Assembly (NCBI GenBank): GCA_029204225.1
Contig: CM055100.1
Coordinates: 62,565,141 to 62,629,140, forward strand
Direction: 5' to 3'
DNA: 64,000 bases
Source: Diphasiastrum complanatum
Taxonomy: Eukaryota > Streptophyta > Lycopodiopsida > Lycopodiales > Lycopodiaceae
Of the stretch, positions 1 through 11,123 are shown one piece after another (the first letter of the stretch is position 1; every line of letters begins with the position of its first letter). The notes beneath the pieces are model-generated. The model was not told where the DNA came from. It made no database searches and saw nothing but the letters and a program-made list of their open reading frames with translations. A program made the translations under genes and the position numbers.

Positions 1-74
1 TCTAGACTCTCCTGCTGAAAAAATTCAGCCACTGACTTCGCCGTTAAGTGAGATTATATTCTGTGTCTACTTTC

Positions 75-161
75 CATTCGAAACATTTCGACATCATTCG
101 AAACATTTCGACATCATTTGAGTAAATATTTCAACATCATTTGAGACAACATTTCTACATC
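75..161. repeat. Short tandem repeat, about 4 units of 20-24 bp
   Basis: Two perfect copies of a 20-bp unit (CATTCGAAACATTTCGACAT) lie at 75-94 and 95-114. Two degenerate copies of 23-24 bp with the pattern CATTTGAG...ACAT follow. The array lies upstream of the transporter gene. No function is evident. Confidence 0.8.
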
Positions 162-391
162 ACTTCGCTCTGGTGAAAAAGGAGTGTAGTTTATAGTAAG
201 CTAATTTTAAGAGGAAAAAAATAAAAAATACGACTCTTGTACATGATTTATTCTTGCAATGCTCGACACACCATTCAATCATGTTTCACTATGACTTGCT
301 ATTACATTCTCAGGTCCGTGAGGACGTTGAGGGACAAAAGTCGGGGAGTTTGAAAGTACAGTCTGCCATTGAAAAGACTAGTCCACAGGAT

Positions 392-704
392 ATGAGGAGG
401 ATATGTATGTATAAGGTCTTTGATGTAGCGTCACGCTCGTTCTCGAAGTTCGGGGCGAAAGCGAAAGCTCACTGGCCAGCATGTTACCTGTCAGGGAAAG
501 ATGCCAATCTTACAGATTCAGATGCAACTCGTCCTTTAAAAGGAGGATGGCGCACTGCACCGTTGATCTTCGGTTCGTTTCACTATTACTTACAAATTTT
601 TGGAAGATGTTCACTAAATCTAACTAAGATCTAAAGAGTTGAATCGTCCTTGACAAGATATTTTGCCAAAAGTGAAGCGCTAAAAATTCTAAGTACCATA
701 TTAG

Positions 705-785
<81 letters not shown>

Positions 786-2947
786 CGCTTGATTGTTGCA
801 CGTACTGTGGAGTGGGGCAGGCACCGAAATCTGTGAAAAAATCGCTACCTCCGGTCTCCACGCCAACTTGGTGACATATTTAGTGCAGCAGTTACACTTG
901 CAAACAGTAGAAGCGGCCAATACCATCACAAACTTCAACGGATCAGCTAATCTTTCTCCCATATTTGGTGCATATTTAGCAGATGCTTATTTAGGCCGCT
1001 TTCGGGCCATCGTCATTGGATCGATCTTCTACCTAGTGGTGAGAAATCATATTCTGTTCTGGCCTATATTTTTTGTCTTCCTGTTTTCGTCATAAATGAT
1101 AGGTTATTGACATTAACCAAAAGGCATAAGTGATAGATCACAGTAATGTGACAAATTTGAGGTTGGTGTTCTCTCTGTAGGGAGTAGTACTTTTGGCGGT
1201 GGATGCAGCAGTAGCGTCGTTGAAACCACCTCCTTGCGCTCATTATATTCATGGCGCGCTTGGGCAGCATTGCCTTCCAGCATCATTCAGGCAGAAAGCG
1301 TTTTTGTATATGGCATTTGCATTTTTAGTTTTTGGTGCTGGTGGTATACGGCCCTGCGTGGCTGCCTTCGGAGCAGATCAATTTGACCAAAACGATCCAG
1401 AGGAAAGAAAGAAGTCATCAAAATTTTTTAACTGGTATTACTTCAGCCTGGGATTGTCTCTGCTATTTGCTGTTACGGTACTGGTCTACATACAAGATAA
1501 CGTTGGATGGAGTTTGGGATTCGGCATACCTGCCATTCTCATGACTCTATCTTTAACGTGCTTTGTGTGCGGATATAAATTATATCGTCATGCTGTTGGC
1601 AATGGGAATCCCTTCATTCGTCTTGCACAAGTTTGTGTCAGCGCTTTTAGACAAAGAAAGCATAAAGTACCAGTAGATCCCAGCGAGCTCTTCCGGGGTT
1701 TTGGGGAAGACGGGAGCGACGGAGCATTCCTGCCACTCAAACACTCGGATCAATTCAGGTCAGTAAGCTTTGAAGCCTCTGTTTTTATCGTGTCACTGCC
1801 CAGATCATATACGGTTGCTTGGTACTCACCTGGGTCATAGTCAGAGGGATGAGAGTCTGTGACATCATCTTTGCAAATGATTTTAGCAGCTGGATCCTGC
1901 ATGTTCTAACTTCCAAGTTCCAAGCAATATTGCACAGAGCTCTCAAACGTAAAAGCTATGTCTACAATATCTGCTCATAAGTGTGCTGCTTTACCGTTAT
2001 TGTAACGTGATCTAGAGTCTAGACTTACAATTCATCATTTCGGGAGTCATTGGCTAACCAGCTTGCTTGTTGATCGGAACGCTGCCAGGTTTCTGGATAA
2101 AGCTGCAATCGTAACCGACTCCACAAGGACTGGAGAATCCAACCGCTGGAAACTTTGCACCGTGCATCAAGTGGAGGAATTTAAATGTCTTCTGCGCATT
2201 CTTCCGATCTGGGGGACAGGGATCCTTTTCACCACAGCTCACGCTCAGCAGAGCACATTCATGGTGCAACAGGCTCGCACGATGGATCGCCACATAGGAA
2301 GTCGATTCCAAGTGCCACCAGCATCTTTCACTGTATTCAGTTTCCTCACACTTCTTGTATGGGTTCCTTTCTACGATCGCATAATTGTCCCCGCCACCAG
2401 AAGATTGACTGGCAAGGAGAGAGGGATCACCTTCCTACAGAGGATTGGGATTGGCCTTTTTATATCAGTGATTGCAATGCTAATTGCTGGGGCTACTGAA
2501 CGCTATCGTCGCTATGCAGCCATGACAGCTGGGCTTGCCGATCTTCCCCATGTTCAGGTCCCCATTTCAGCTTTCTGGCTGGTTCCCCAGTACTGTTTGC
2601 TGGGCTTAGCCGAGTCCTTTGTTTTGATTGGGCAGCTGGAGCTGTTCTACGATCAGTTCCCAGAGAACATGAGGAGCCTGGCGGGGGCTCTTTTCTCTAG
2701 CAGCCATGCAGTGGGCAGCTACAGCAGCACCATCATTGTTGAACTAATCCAGAAATTTAGTGAGAAGTCAGGAAATGAGCGACAGCCTAATGGCAGCCTT
2801 CATGGCCACCAAGGCGGGTGGTTTTCAAACAATTTGAACCGGGGGCATTTAGACTACTTTTACTGGCTGCTAGGTTCTTTGGGCGCCATCAACTTCGTTG
2901 CCTTCCTCCTCTGTGCTCGATGGTACAAGTACAAAAACCTCCACTAG
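392..2947 (+). CDS. NPF (NRT1/PTR family) proton-coupled transporter, four exons
   Basis: This is a plasma- or vacuolar-membrane symporter of the plant NPF/POT family, whose members move nitrate, peptides or hormones. Exons read by splice sites and frame: (start uncertain) to 572, 821-1038, 1181-1758 and 2089-2947. All introns are GT-AG. Landmarks in order: GGWRTAPLIFG joined across intron 1 to TEICEK (the ExxE[R/K] proton-coupling motif of helix 1), NGSANLSPIFGAYLAD, the PTR signature GGIRPCVAAFGADQFD with FFNWYYFS after it, FLDKAAI at the start of exon 4, and a C-terminal stretch ending LNRGHLDYFYWLLG. The stop is TAG at 2945-2947. A start at 392 gives about 611 aa, normal for NPF. The frame is also open back to 254 and an upstream exon cannot be excluded. 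No lesion was seen in exons 2-4. The substrate and NPF subfamily cannot be told from sequence alone. Confidence 0.9.
711..781. repeat. (TC)n microsatellite in NPF intron 1
   Basis: An uninterrupted TC tract of about 70 bp lies inside the first intron of the transporter gene. It ends about 40 nt before the acceptor AG at 819-820, so it forms an extended polypyrimidine tract. Confidence 0.95.
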
Positions 2948-4190
2948 AGCCTGAATTGCCTTGCACAACATTCACCTCATGCTCAAATACCACATGCCCA
3001 GGTTCACTATTAATGCCATTAAACTAATCAACTATACAAAAATATATATGCCAACAGAATGCAAAACATAGTATCTGTTCTTTTACACATGCACAAGTAG
3101 CTCAAAATGTCTATGCCAACGGAATGCAGATACGGGTCGCTGCTTTGTTGCACAAGTAGTTACATGCTCATGATTTATATTATGCACAACAAATATACTC
3201 TAGGTCCATAGTCCATAGTTCACACCAAGCATGAGCCAATTTGGAGCACAAGACTTCAAGATATAAAGTATGGTAACATTTCAATGGAAAAATGTGGAGT
3301 ATTATGATTATATCTTGTTGAATGTAACATATATATTTTCATTGTTTCATGATCAAATACATAATGTCATAGTTAGAAATACAACCAATGATTAACTCTT
3401 TTCATTTAACCATAAGTTTCTAAACAGAAAAAAAATTAGATACAGTTCTATTCCCACTTTTGTCCATAAGTTCTTTCCAAAAGTGTGAAGTTAAGGTACT
3501 ATCTTTCTTAGAAATGATTTCCTTGGGAATCACATATAGCCTATAAATTTTTTATATGGCATAAAATGAGTATGTCTAGTAAATCAATTAACAACAATAT
3601 AAAAAGGTATAAGTGATCATTGAAATAGATAATCATATATCATAATTCAAATGAGAATTCAATTGTATCATATTATTTGGAATTAGATATATTAAGAGTC
3701 AGAGTAATTCAAGAATATAGAGAGATTTTATCTATCAGTTATTTCGATCAACTCAATAAGCATAGTAGGATCATAGCACTTAGTGCACAACTACTATGAA
3801 CCATTATTTGTCACAAGATTCTTTTCGTAATCTTGTCGTTGTATTACAACTGCTTAATTTATAGATTCTCTATCTTCTTACCTTCATTAATCATTGTCAA
3901 ATGCTCTCGCACTACTTCTCTCTCACTGTGTCTCATATTATCGTTCCATTGATGAACGTAGAATATGTCAGAGATTGAATGGTTGTCATAGACACCTAAT
4001 TATTTGCACTATTCATGGTTGTTGTTGACACCTACCCATATTCGACTAAGTCAAATGGATGATCTAAGTAATTGTCTGAATTTCAAATAGTTTGATTCAA
4101 TCCTTATAAGTTTTTACTATTTTTACTTTGATTGGGGAGATAAGTTCAGGTTAGGCTTCTATTGTCTACCCTGTCAGACTACATCAGATC
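2948..4190. other. AT-rich intergenic DNA; end probably holds a decayed LTR
   Basis: No open frame or RNA gene is recognisable. The last few hundred bases probably contain the 5' LTR of the copia remnant that follows. A CA terminus lies at 4196-4197, just before a primer-binding site, but I cannot place the LTR start because no second copy is present. Confidence 0.5.
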
Positions 4191-4200
4191 CCCAACAAGG

Positions 4201-5053
4201 TGGTATCATAGCAGGTTCAAATTATCAATCGAATTCCTGATTATTGTATTTTTGAAATCATTCTTTAATCATGGAAGGTTCAGCCTCTGAGATCCAATTG
4301 ATCAACAAGTTCAACGGAGATGATTTCCACATGTGGAATTTAACATGAGGATGATTTTCATCAAGAACTTACAAAGAACTTTGGAAATACTTAAATGATT
4401 TAATAGCCAAACTGGCTGAACCAAAATTGCTGACCACTCGAGAAGCAAAAGATGGCAAAGCCTTAGCCATCATATTTCTGAATCTAAAAGATTCACAAAT
4501 AGCTCATGTAGCCAATCATTCCACATTCAAAGAAGCATGTGACATTTTGACTAGTTTATACGAAATGACGGATGTCACGACTCGTCTCTTCTGAGAAAGA
4601 AATGCCTCTTGCTCAAGATGAGTAAAGGATATTTAGTTAGTAATGATCTTAATTTCCAAGAGGACAAGCCTCAGGAGCTAAGTCCATGGAGATCACAAGA
4701 GACAGAACAAGAAGAAGGATTGTTATAAGTCAGCAAAGATATTTAATCAATGTGCTTCATCACAAGTATGGCATGGAAGATTGCAAATCGATAGACTCAC
4801 CTATGGATCCAGGATTCAAATTCTCAAAGGACACGTGCCCAAAGACTGAAAAAGAATAGAAAGGATGTGCAAATACCCCTATCGGTCTATCATTGGGTTG
4901 GTCATGTATGCCATGATCTGCACACGACATGATCTTGCATACACAGCCAACACACTATCACAATACATGTTGAATCCAGGCCCTCTGCAAAGAGCATTGA
5001 GCTACATACAAGCTAGAAAGTACTATGCTTCATGTTTTATGATGGAAATTTAG
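4201..5053 (+). mobile_element. Ty1/copia remnant (PBS, gag start, RT tail)
   Basis: TGGTATCATAGC at 4201-4212 is one base from the usual initiator-Met tRNA primer-binding site. An ATG at 4271 opens a copia gag N-terminus (INKFNGDDFHMW), stopped within 30 codons. Further gag-like fragments follow (for example VANHSTFKEACDILTSLYE near 4510). At about 4690 the sequence jumps to the end of the reverse transcriptase (YLINVLHHKYGMEDCKSIDSPMDP) and a shifted frame with YRSIIGLVMYAMICTRHDLAY at 4877-4939. Protease, integrase and RNase H are absent and no 3' LTR was found. This is an old, internally deleted copy. Confidence 0.8.
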
Positions 5054-5060
5054 AGGATGC

Positions 5061-6040
5061 ATGTTGGGCTATTTCCTCAGTATGGAATCAACATAGGGCA
5101 GAAAACAACACAACCTAAATGTAGCAGCACTATTCTGTAGTGTCGTGCCACTACAAGAAACATTGTCTCAATTAATTTTGGACTTCTTAATTTATTTAGG
5201 ACTATTTTCTACATATGGTACCAAAAGAGCCAAATAAGAAAAACAAAATTGTTAAGTGGATTTTCTGGAGTTCGAATCTCATTTCAATAAAACTATAAAT
5301 CAAACAAGACAAATTTGATCAACGAGTCACAATTTCATTTCTAAATTTATTGATGTTTTTTTCCAATAGCTATGAGCACCCAATATAATTGTAAATCCAA
5401 AATAAATTTGGTTCCTGAGTATCATATACATTGAACTTATAATTCAGATGAAGTTAGCATTCCAATTGTTAGATGAAGTGGATTATGGTGGATGTTTTTG
5501 GAAAATCAGATATAATCATGTCTAAAATTAGTGTCCATCCAAATAACATAGACAATTTTTGAACATAAACATTGATATTTAAAAGAAACATTCACTAAAT
5601 CATATAGTACTACTTCCAAGCTGTATTATAAGAACTCTCATAGAAATTACATCACAATGTGTCATTTGCCACTAAAACTGGTTCATATTTATAATTAATG
5701 GTCTTGGGCCAAGCCCTACATTTATTTAGTCAAGAGACTATTACAAAAGATGCACAACTTTGGTGCAATTCTAGACATTGTAGAAGTTTAACCTTTTAGA
5801 CTAGTAATTTAATATGTCAATATTCTAAACGTTGAGAATTAGAAACTATAATTTCCAACTTTTAGAATTTCTTAAAGCCGTTAAATTTTCTACATCATGA
5901 TTCCTCATGGTCTTACAATACACATGCCATGGAATAGGATTTACTTATAATAGGGTGACATGGCCACACCCTAGCATACAAAAGGTCGGCTTTCTTCGAA
6001 ATTGCCAAGCTAGATTTATAACTGATTTACAAAAGGAATT
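5061..6040. other. AT-rich DNA, nothing recognised
   Basis: Stops occur in all frames at short intervals. I see no repeat, RNA gene or coding signal. Confidence 0.5.
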
Positions 6041-6045
6041 ATACT

Positions 6046-6865
6046 TTAAACACATCTTCTGAAGCCAAATTTTGACTTGTTGTAGATTTGGAATCTGCCA
6101 ACACTCACTAATACATTTACAAGTCCTACACTTATGGCCACAAAGATTGTAACCAGGACTCTACAACTACAATCATGAACTCTACTCATCAATATCAGCT
6201 GCACATTCATCAGATAATTTGGACAAGTATTCTTTGATGTGTGCCACTGATATTTCCGAAATAGATATTGGCTTTTCACCCACAAGACCTCCGGGGTAAT
6301 AACTTTACATCCATTTCGACCTCATTGATCGAAATTGATACAAATGAATCGAAAGTGATTTGCAAGAATTGTGGCCAAATGACCTCTTGGCTATGCATTA
6401 ATCCTGACAACATCTTTTGTTTGGAAAGATAGTTTTGTGGTTTTTAACCACACATGCATCATTGCGATCCCTATATTCTGGAAACTTCTGGCTCATGAAC
6501 CACAAATAATCAATAAAGGACATTATTCCTTTCATTTCATTCGGATCCAGATCCTTCATGGATGCTAGAAAGATGGCTTCATCTTTTGAAGGTACACACT
6601 GCAACAGTCTGAAAGGTTCACTCGATGTGGTGTCTCCATCATTAGTATAGTATTTTCATTGCATGGTTGGCTCGTCATTCATCATTTGAAAACAAAAATA
6701 GTGAGAATTGGTGTGTCCTTCTAAGACATCATTTCCTTGAGCAATACAAGGATCTATAAATTATTTCATCTTTTGATTTATATTGTAGATGTGGTTGAGG
6801 CAACACGTGCTTTTCCAAAATCCCACGCATTATGGCCAGCCCTTTTAAAGTATGTCCACGTTGTT
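6046..6865 (-). pseudogene. T1: downstream part of a split DNA-transposon gene
   Basis: Reading on the minus strand from 6865, the frame KQRGHTLKGLAIMRGILEKH continues for about 40 codons and then meets stops. It joins in frame to the exon at 24448-24643 once the copia element X is removed. Shorter open stretches in other frames follow at 6398-6604 (contains SKDEAIFLASMKDLDPNEMK) and 6046-6285. They may be later parts of the same gene but are unidentified. The whole looks like a decayed transposase of unknown superfamily; the HGN motif and surrounding spacing resemble uncharacterised transposon proteins (inference). Confidence 0.45.
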
Positions 6866-6870
6866 TGAAT

Positions 6871-7687
6871 TGTGAATTTCACACATGTGGAGTGTCCACC
6901 ACATGTGATAATGATCTCCTAAGGTTTGTGGATGCACAATGATCAAGATTAGATTGAGATTCAAGATCTATCTTACTCTCAATGGCAAAAACACACTACT
7001 ACATGCATTTACTCACTTCCAAAGTACATACACACGTGTGGGAAGTGTTCCAAAACTAAGTCAAATTAAGATCCTCTCCTCGGGTAAAGAGAGAATCCTA
7101 CCAATGGCTCTCAGGTAGAGAGAGAAAGCTAGAAAACACTTAGACTCAAAATCACTCAAGATCACCAAATCAATCAGCATAGAATGAGTAGTACAATGAT
7201 ACTACTAGATCCACGAGCTATTCCACACTCAAACATGATTGGACCTCACATTTACAACCTCCTAATCCTATTGGACCATTGACCCATCCATCTCTCCATT
7301 CTATTGGACCATTCTCAAGCATATCTCAAATCCTATTGGACCAATGGTACTTCCGCCTCTTAATTTCTATCGGACCTCTTGAACTTTGACTTGTCACACA
7401 TCAAAGTAACTAAAGAGCTTGTCAAGGACCTATTTAGCTTGAGTTTTCCACTTGTGCTTTTGGCCTAATAATGACAAAACAAGTGTACTTCACTAATTGA
7501 CCTCTAAAGCCAAAAAATGACTCAATCTACTAATGACACCTAGAAGCTTGACTATGAAACTTTATAACAAACATTTGTAATCTATTTTACAATTCTCCAC
7601 ACGTGGGAACGTCCTCCACACATGTGAGATTCACTCACAAACTTCTAACATAAGAATACCAAGCTAGATTTTTGCCAATTTCTCACA
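6871..7687 (-). repeat. 3' LTR of copia X
   Basis: It begins TGTGAATTTCAC and ends TTTCTCACA on the plus strand, so it has TG...CA ends. On the minus strand it is preceded by a purine-rich tract (GAGGAGGAG, 7688-7696). It aligns along its length with 23627-24442, apart from small indels such as about 15 bases missing from the latter near 23965. Confidence 0.9.
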
Positions 7688-7813
7688 CTCCTCCTCAAAA
7701 AATAGCCTAGAAAGGTACTAGATCACTTGAGAAGTTTGTAAAGCTTTTTGAGTGGATCCTTTGGTATGCACAAGAAGCGAAGATCAGCCAAGGGATCCAT
7801 CATAGCAGCACCC

Positions 7814-8527
7814 TCACCATATCCATGATAAGATTTCCTTGGTAGAAATCATTTGCCAAAAACTTTTAAGATCATTCCACCAATATGGCACTATGTCCAT
7901 GTGCTTCCTCCATGCTTGATGATGGCCTTTGATTTGAAAGCTCCACATGCATGATGGTTGCACCATAAATAGAGAAATTCGAGGCTTCCAAGCCTCATAA
8001 GGATCATAGAGATCAAGATCATAAGATGTGAAAAAATGATGATCATCAAGATTATGCTTTCTAGCTTGACTAGTCCACATACAATGAACTATATCCATGA
8101 TGGATCTAACCTTGATATCAAATACTATCTTGATATTTTTTAGGCTAATTACTCTCTCAAGGATGTAAGTGTCCACTTTGGATGCGAGGAGTTCACAATT
8201 TGCCCCAAAACATGTGAAAACATGATTTTCAAAAACATGAGTAACAAGCTCACTAGAACTAAGAGCATACTTTTGATAATACAATACCTTGCTTTCAAAA
8301 TGTATTGGAAACATATCTAAGTCAATAATGACAAGAAATGTGTCCATACCATAAGCATCATACAAAACTAGCATAGCCTTTCTTGAACTTTGAGATTCAG
8401 AAAATTCAATGAAGCAAGATAGCATATCAAGCAAAGGAAGAGAAGAATATATGAATGTGTTGTAGTAGATACAACATGAAAGATGCCCCTCTTTGCCATG
8501 TAAGGTGAGCCATAAAGACTCGGCCAT
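7814..8527 (-). CDS. Unidentified 237-aa ORF in the 3' part of copia X
   Basis: An ATG at 8527-8525 opens an uninterrupted 237-codon frame ending TAA/TGA-proximal at 7814, in the position where pol should be. It is rich in aromatic residues (several WW/FW pairs, YYQKYALSSSELV). It has no RT, integrase or RNase H motif and I cannot recognise a family. The distal part of the frame is repeated at 23131-23235, where a stop interrupts it, so it belongs to the element family rather than being a unique capture. It could be an accessory ORF or a chance frame in noncoding 3' sequence. Confidence 0.3.
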   Translation of the reverse strand: MAESLWLTLHGKEGHLSCCIYYNTFIYSSLPLLDMLSCFIEFSESQSSRKAMLVLYDAYGMDTFLVIIDLDMFPIHFESKVLYYQKYALSSSELVTHVFENHVFTCFGANCELLASKVDTYILERVISLKNIKIVFDIKVRSIMDIVHCMWTSQARKHNLDDHHFFTSYDLDLYDPYEAWKPRISLFMVQPSCMWSFQIKGHHQAWRKHMDIVPYWWNDLKSFWQMISTKEILSWIW

Positions 8528-8649
8528 GCATGGGAATAATCATACACCATAATACTTGAAGAGAGAAGATATGTGCATCTTGTGTGATCATCCTCCTTTG
8601 AAAGATTGGACATATAAGAAACATCAAGAGAGTTTGCACTATCACTTGG

Positions 8650-9149
8650 ATCCAATTTGTAGATGACTTTAAATCTTGATCCATATGCAAGGATCTCACC
8701 ATCCTTCTTGATCACACAATTGTCAACACAGAAATTGACATCAAGGCCACTATCAAAAAGTTGGCCAACACTTAAGATGTTCTTTGTAAGATTTGGGACA
8801 AAAATAACATTGTTGAGAAAGAGATCTTTGGTAGACTTGATTTTCAAGAGTGAGGAGCCTAGAGGTATTCCTAGCCTCATATATGGACTTGAGACAATCC
8901 CAAGCTTCCTTGGATGTAGTACAATCACCAATCTCTCTCAAAATCTCATTAGAGACACTCATCTTGATCAAGTGAAGAGCCATCCTAGCTCTCTTATTGT
9001 ATTTTTGTACTTCTTGAAGGACTTGAGGCTCCTCCTCAATCCCAAGTTTGGAGTATCAAGATTGACTCCATTCTAACCTTCCAAATAGAATAGTTGGAGG
9101 TAGACAGTCTTTCACTAGATTCCAATAGGTTGGAACCCATAGAAGCCAT
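8650..9149 (-). pseudogene. Gag/protease remnant of copia X
   Basis: A minus-strand ATG at 9149 starts a copia gag (MASMGSNLLESSERLSTSNY), which soon shifts frame. The UBN2-type gag segment (LIKMSVSNEILREIGDCTTS and SRLLTLENQVYQ) lies at 8870-8983. It is fused by an internal deletion to the end of protease and the pre-integrase region (FVPNLTKNILSVGQLFDSGL). The protease active site, zinc knuckle and most of gag lie in the deleted part. Compare the better preserved copies at 13154-14025 (-) and 24709-25970 (+). Confidence 0.75.
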
Positions 9150-9848
9150 GAAATAGTGAATAATCCTTGTAATGAGACACTAAAATGTTGCTACACACTC
9201 ACAATAGGATCCAACAATGTTGTGCTATCAACTCCTATGCATGATCTTGCAACAAATGTGAGATGGATCTCACTAGCTATACCAATCTCTCCAAAACTAG
9301 ATCTTCTTCACATCAAATCATGGAGTATGGGCAAAGTTAGGATCAAACACTCTTAGCATGTGTGAAATACACTAAGAAACCAAATTTGACTCAAATACAA
9401 TGATATTGCATGAAAAAAAATGGCTAAGATCTCAAAACAGTGCCTAGATCACATATAGATAAGATTGATGAGCATTCAACTATGATTTGGGATCAAACAA
9501 GCAATCTCTTGACCAAACCAAATGTGTCCACACAAGACTAGGTGCCCTACCTAACCCTCTTCAAAATCTTATAACTTTTGATTAGCTCAACCAAATAGAA
9601 TGAAACTAATTGCATCAGAAACTAGACAAAAATAGCTTCAAAAGAAGCTATCTAGCAAGATTTTGGATCAAACATGGAAGAGAACTCTCAAACTGAAACT
9701 GGATGTTCCTCACACGTGTTTGAGCACCTAATTCCATACAATATTAGGTTAGATCTAATCAATGCCCTATTGATCTCTTTTGATCCAAAACTGAACAAGA
9801 TAGCTAGGAAAATAAATCTTGACAATTTTTAGCTCAATATTGGTAGAA
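9150..9848 (-). other. Leader (5' untranslated) region of copia X
   Basis: This noncoding stretch lies between the gag start and the T2 junction. Bases 9500-9848 recur nearly unchanged at 23240-23575, next to a primer-binding site, which identifies it as element leader. The match ends at GGTAGAAA, taken here as the approximate left junction of T2. Confidence 0.6.
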
Positions 9849-10110
9849 ACATTAGAGAAGTTCTCAATATCAAAAAGATCCTTTAAGTAATGCCATGTAG
9901 GATATAGAAAAATATCAAAATAAAAAAAACAATATTGTTTATTTGCTTGTCCCCACCACTCCCGAGGCCTCCCCAACTCCCAATGATCTAACCACAATGT
10001 CTATAGTCACAATTAAGAACTGTAAACAGTTCGCAGTATAACTTGACTAAATTCAAAAATATTCCCTCCATTGGTTACGAAAAGGGCAATATTTTCACTG
10101 GATCTAGAAT

Positions 10111-10300
10111 ATGACCGCCATCCCCAAATTTGAATCAGAAAAAATTGCAAAATGTTTACATATGCATTCCTTCCACGAGAATGGAAATATGGGTGCCATC
10201 TCCAATTATGAACGCCATCATCATCTTGGAATGGAAATATGAGTGCCAACTACTTATTGGAATGAAAAAATGAGCGACATTTCCAAATTTAAATCAAGCA
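10111..10300. repeat. Short direct repeats near the left end of T2
   Basis: GAATGGAAATATG[G/A]GTGCCA occurs at about 10180 and 10230 (50 bp apart). Weaker versions (ATGACCGCCATCCCC at 10111, ATGAGCGACATTTCC at about 10270) occur on either side. Such subterminal repeats are common transposase-binding regions in DNA transposons. That role is inference here. Confidence 0.45.
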
Positions 10301-10326
10301 CACAAGCATGGAGATTGGATTGATCG

Positions 10327-11056
10327 TGTGAAGTTTTTAGCACGTGTGAACTTCACCACACACCCTACAAGATCTTACTGAGGTGTTGTGATTGCACAAG
10401 ATTGATCAAAGAACAATATGCTTGAAAAATCTAAGGCAAGAGCACAATGGCATACATCTGATGAAAAAATCTAACTCTTCACTATGAGAAATGAATGTCA
10501 GAAATAATTTTAAGTGTTCAGTATGGAAAAAAGAGGCTACTCTCGGGTAGAGAGAGAAAATCAAGCATAGAAAACTCGGATAGAGAGAGAATGAGTCCAA
10601 AACACCAAAATCTCAATATTCACAACGTGGCAAAACATGCCCAGCTTTCCCTACATGAGAGAGACTCGAATTCCTACAGTGGAGTTGCATGGAAATTCCA
10701 CTTAACTAAACTAATTCACCTACCAGAGATCCACATGTGTAACTGCATGCATGTATGTTCCATGTACTGCATGTCAACTCATAAAACTGCCTAGACATGT
10801 GTAGATCACAAAAACTACTTTGCATGTTGCATGCACTGATTGCATGTGGCTTGCATGCATACAGTAAGACTTTGCATGCTATCTAAACATCTGCATGTCA
10901 TCATAATTGAACCTATCTAACCCAAATCCGAGCTACACTAGAAGGATATGTGCTCAATTCACACTCCTTTTATGTACAACATGAAATTTAGTGGAAATCA
11001 CCATGGACATGACCCCAAACTCGAGATAGGAAGATAATATTTTAATAATTTTCACA
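10327..11056 (-). repeat. 3' LTR of copia C
   Basis: Ends TGTGAAG...TTCACA. On the minus strand it is preceded by the purine tract AAGGAGGAG (11057-11065). It aligns without gaps to 14797-15526. Confidence 0.95.
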
Positions 11057-11123
11057 CTCCTCCTTAAAATTTATGTTCCTATCAACAGAGACTTTGAAAT
11101 TAGGCCAAGGTTAGACCTCATCT

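Noticed and set aside
624-962. Open frames with poly-(Leu-Ser) or poly-(Arg-Glu) runs, here and at about 29942-30326 and 49239-49622
   Set aside because: They are translations of GA/CT microsatellites and have no homology outside the repeat.
1759-2088. Read-through of NPF exon 3 into the following sequence as an alternative C-terminus
   Set aside because: A GT donor at 1759 and an AG acceptor at 2087-2088 restore FRFLDKAAI, conserved in the family, so this is an intron.
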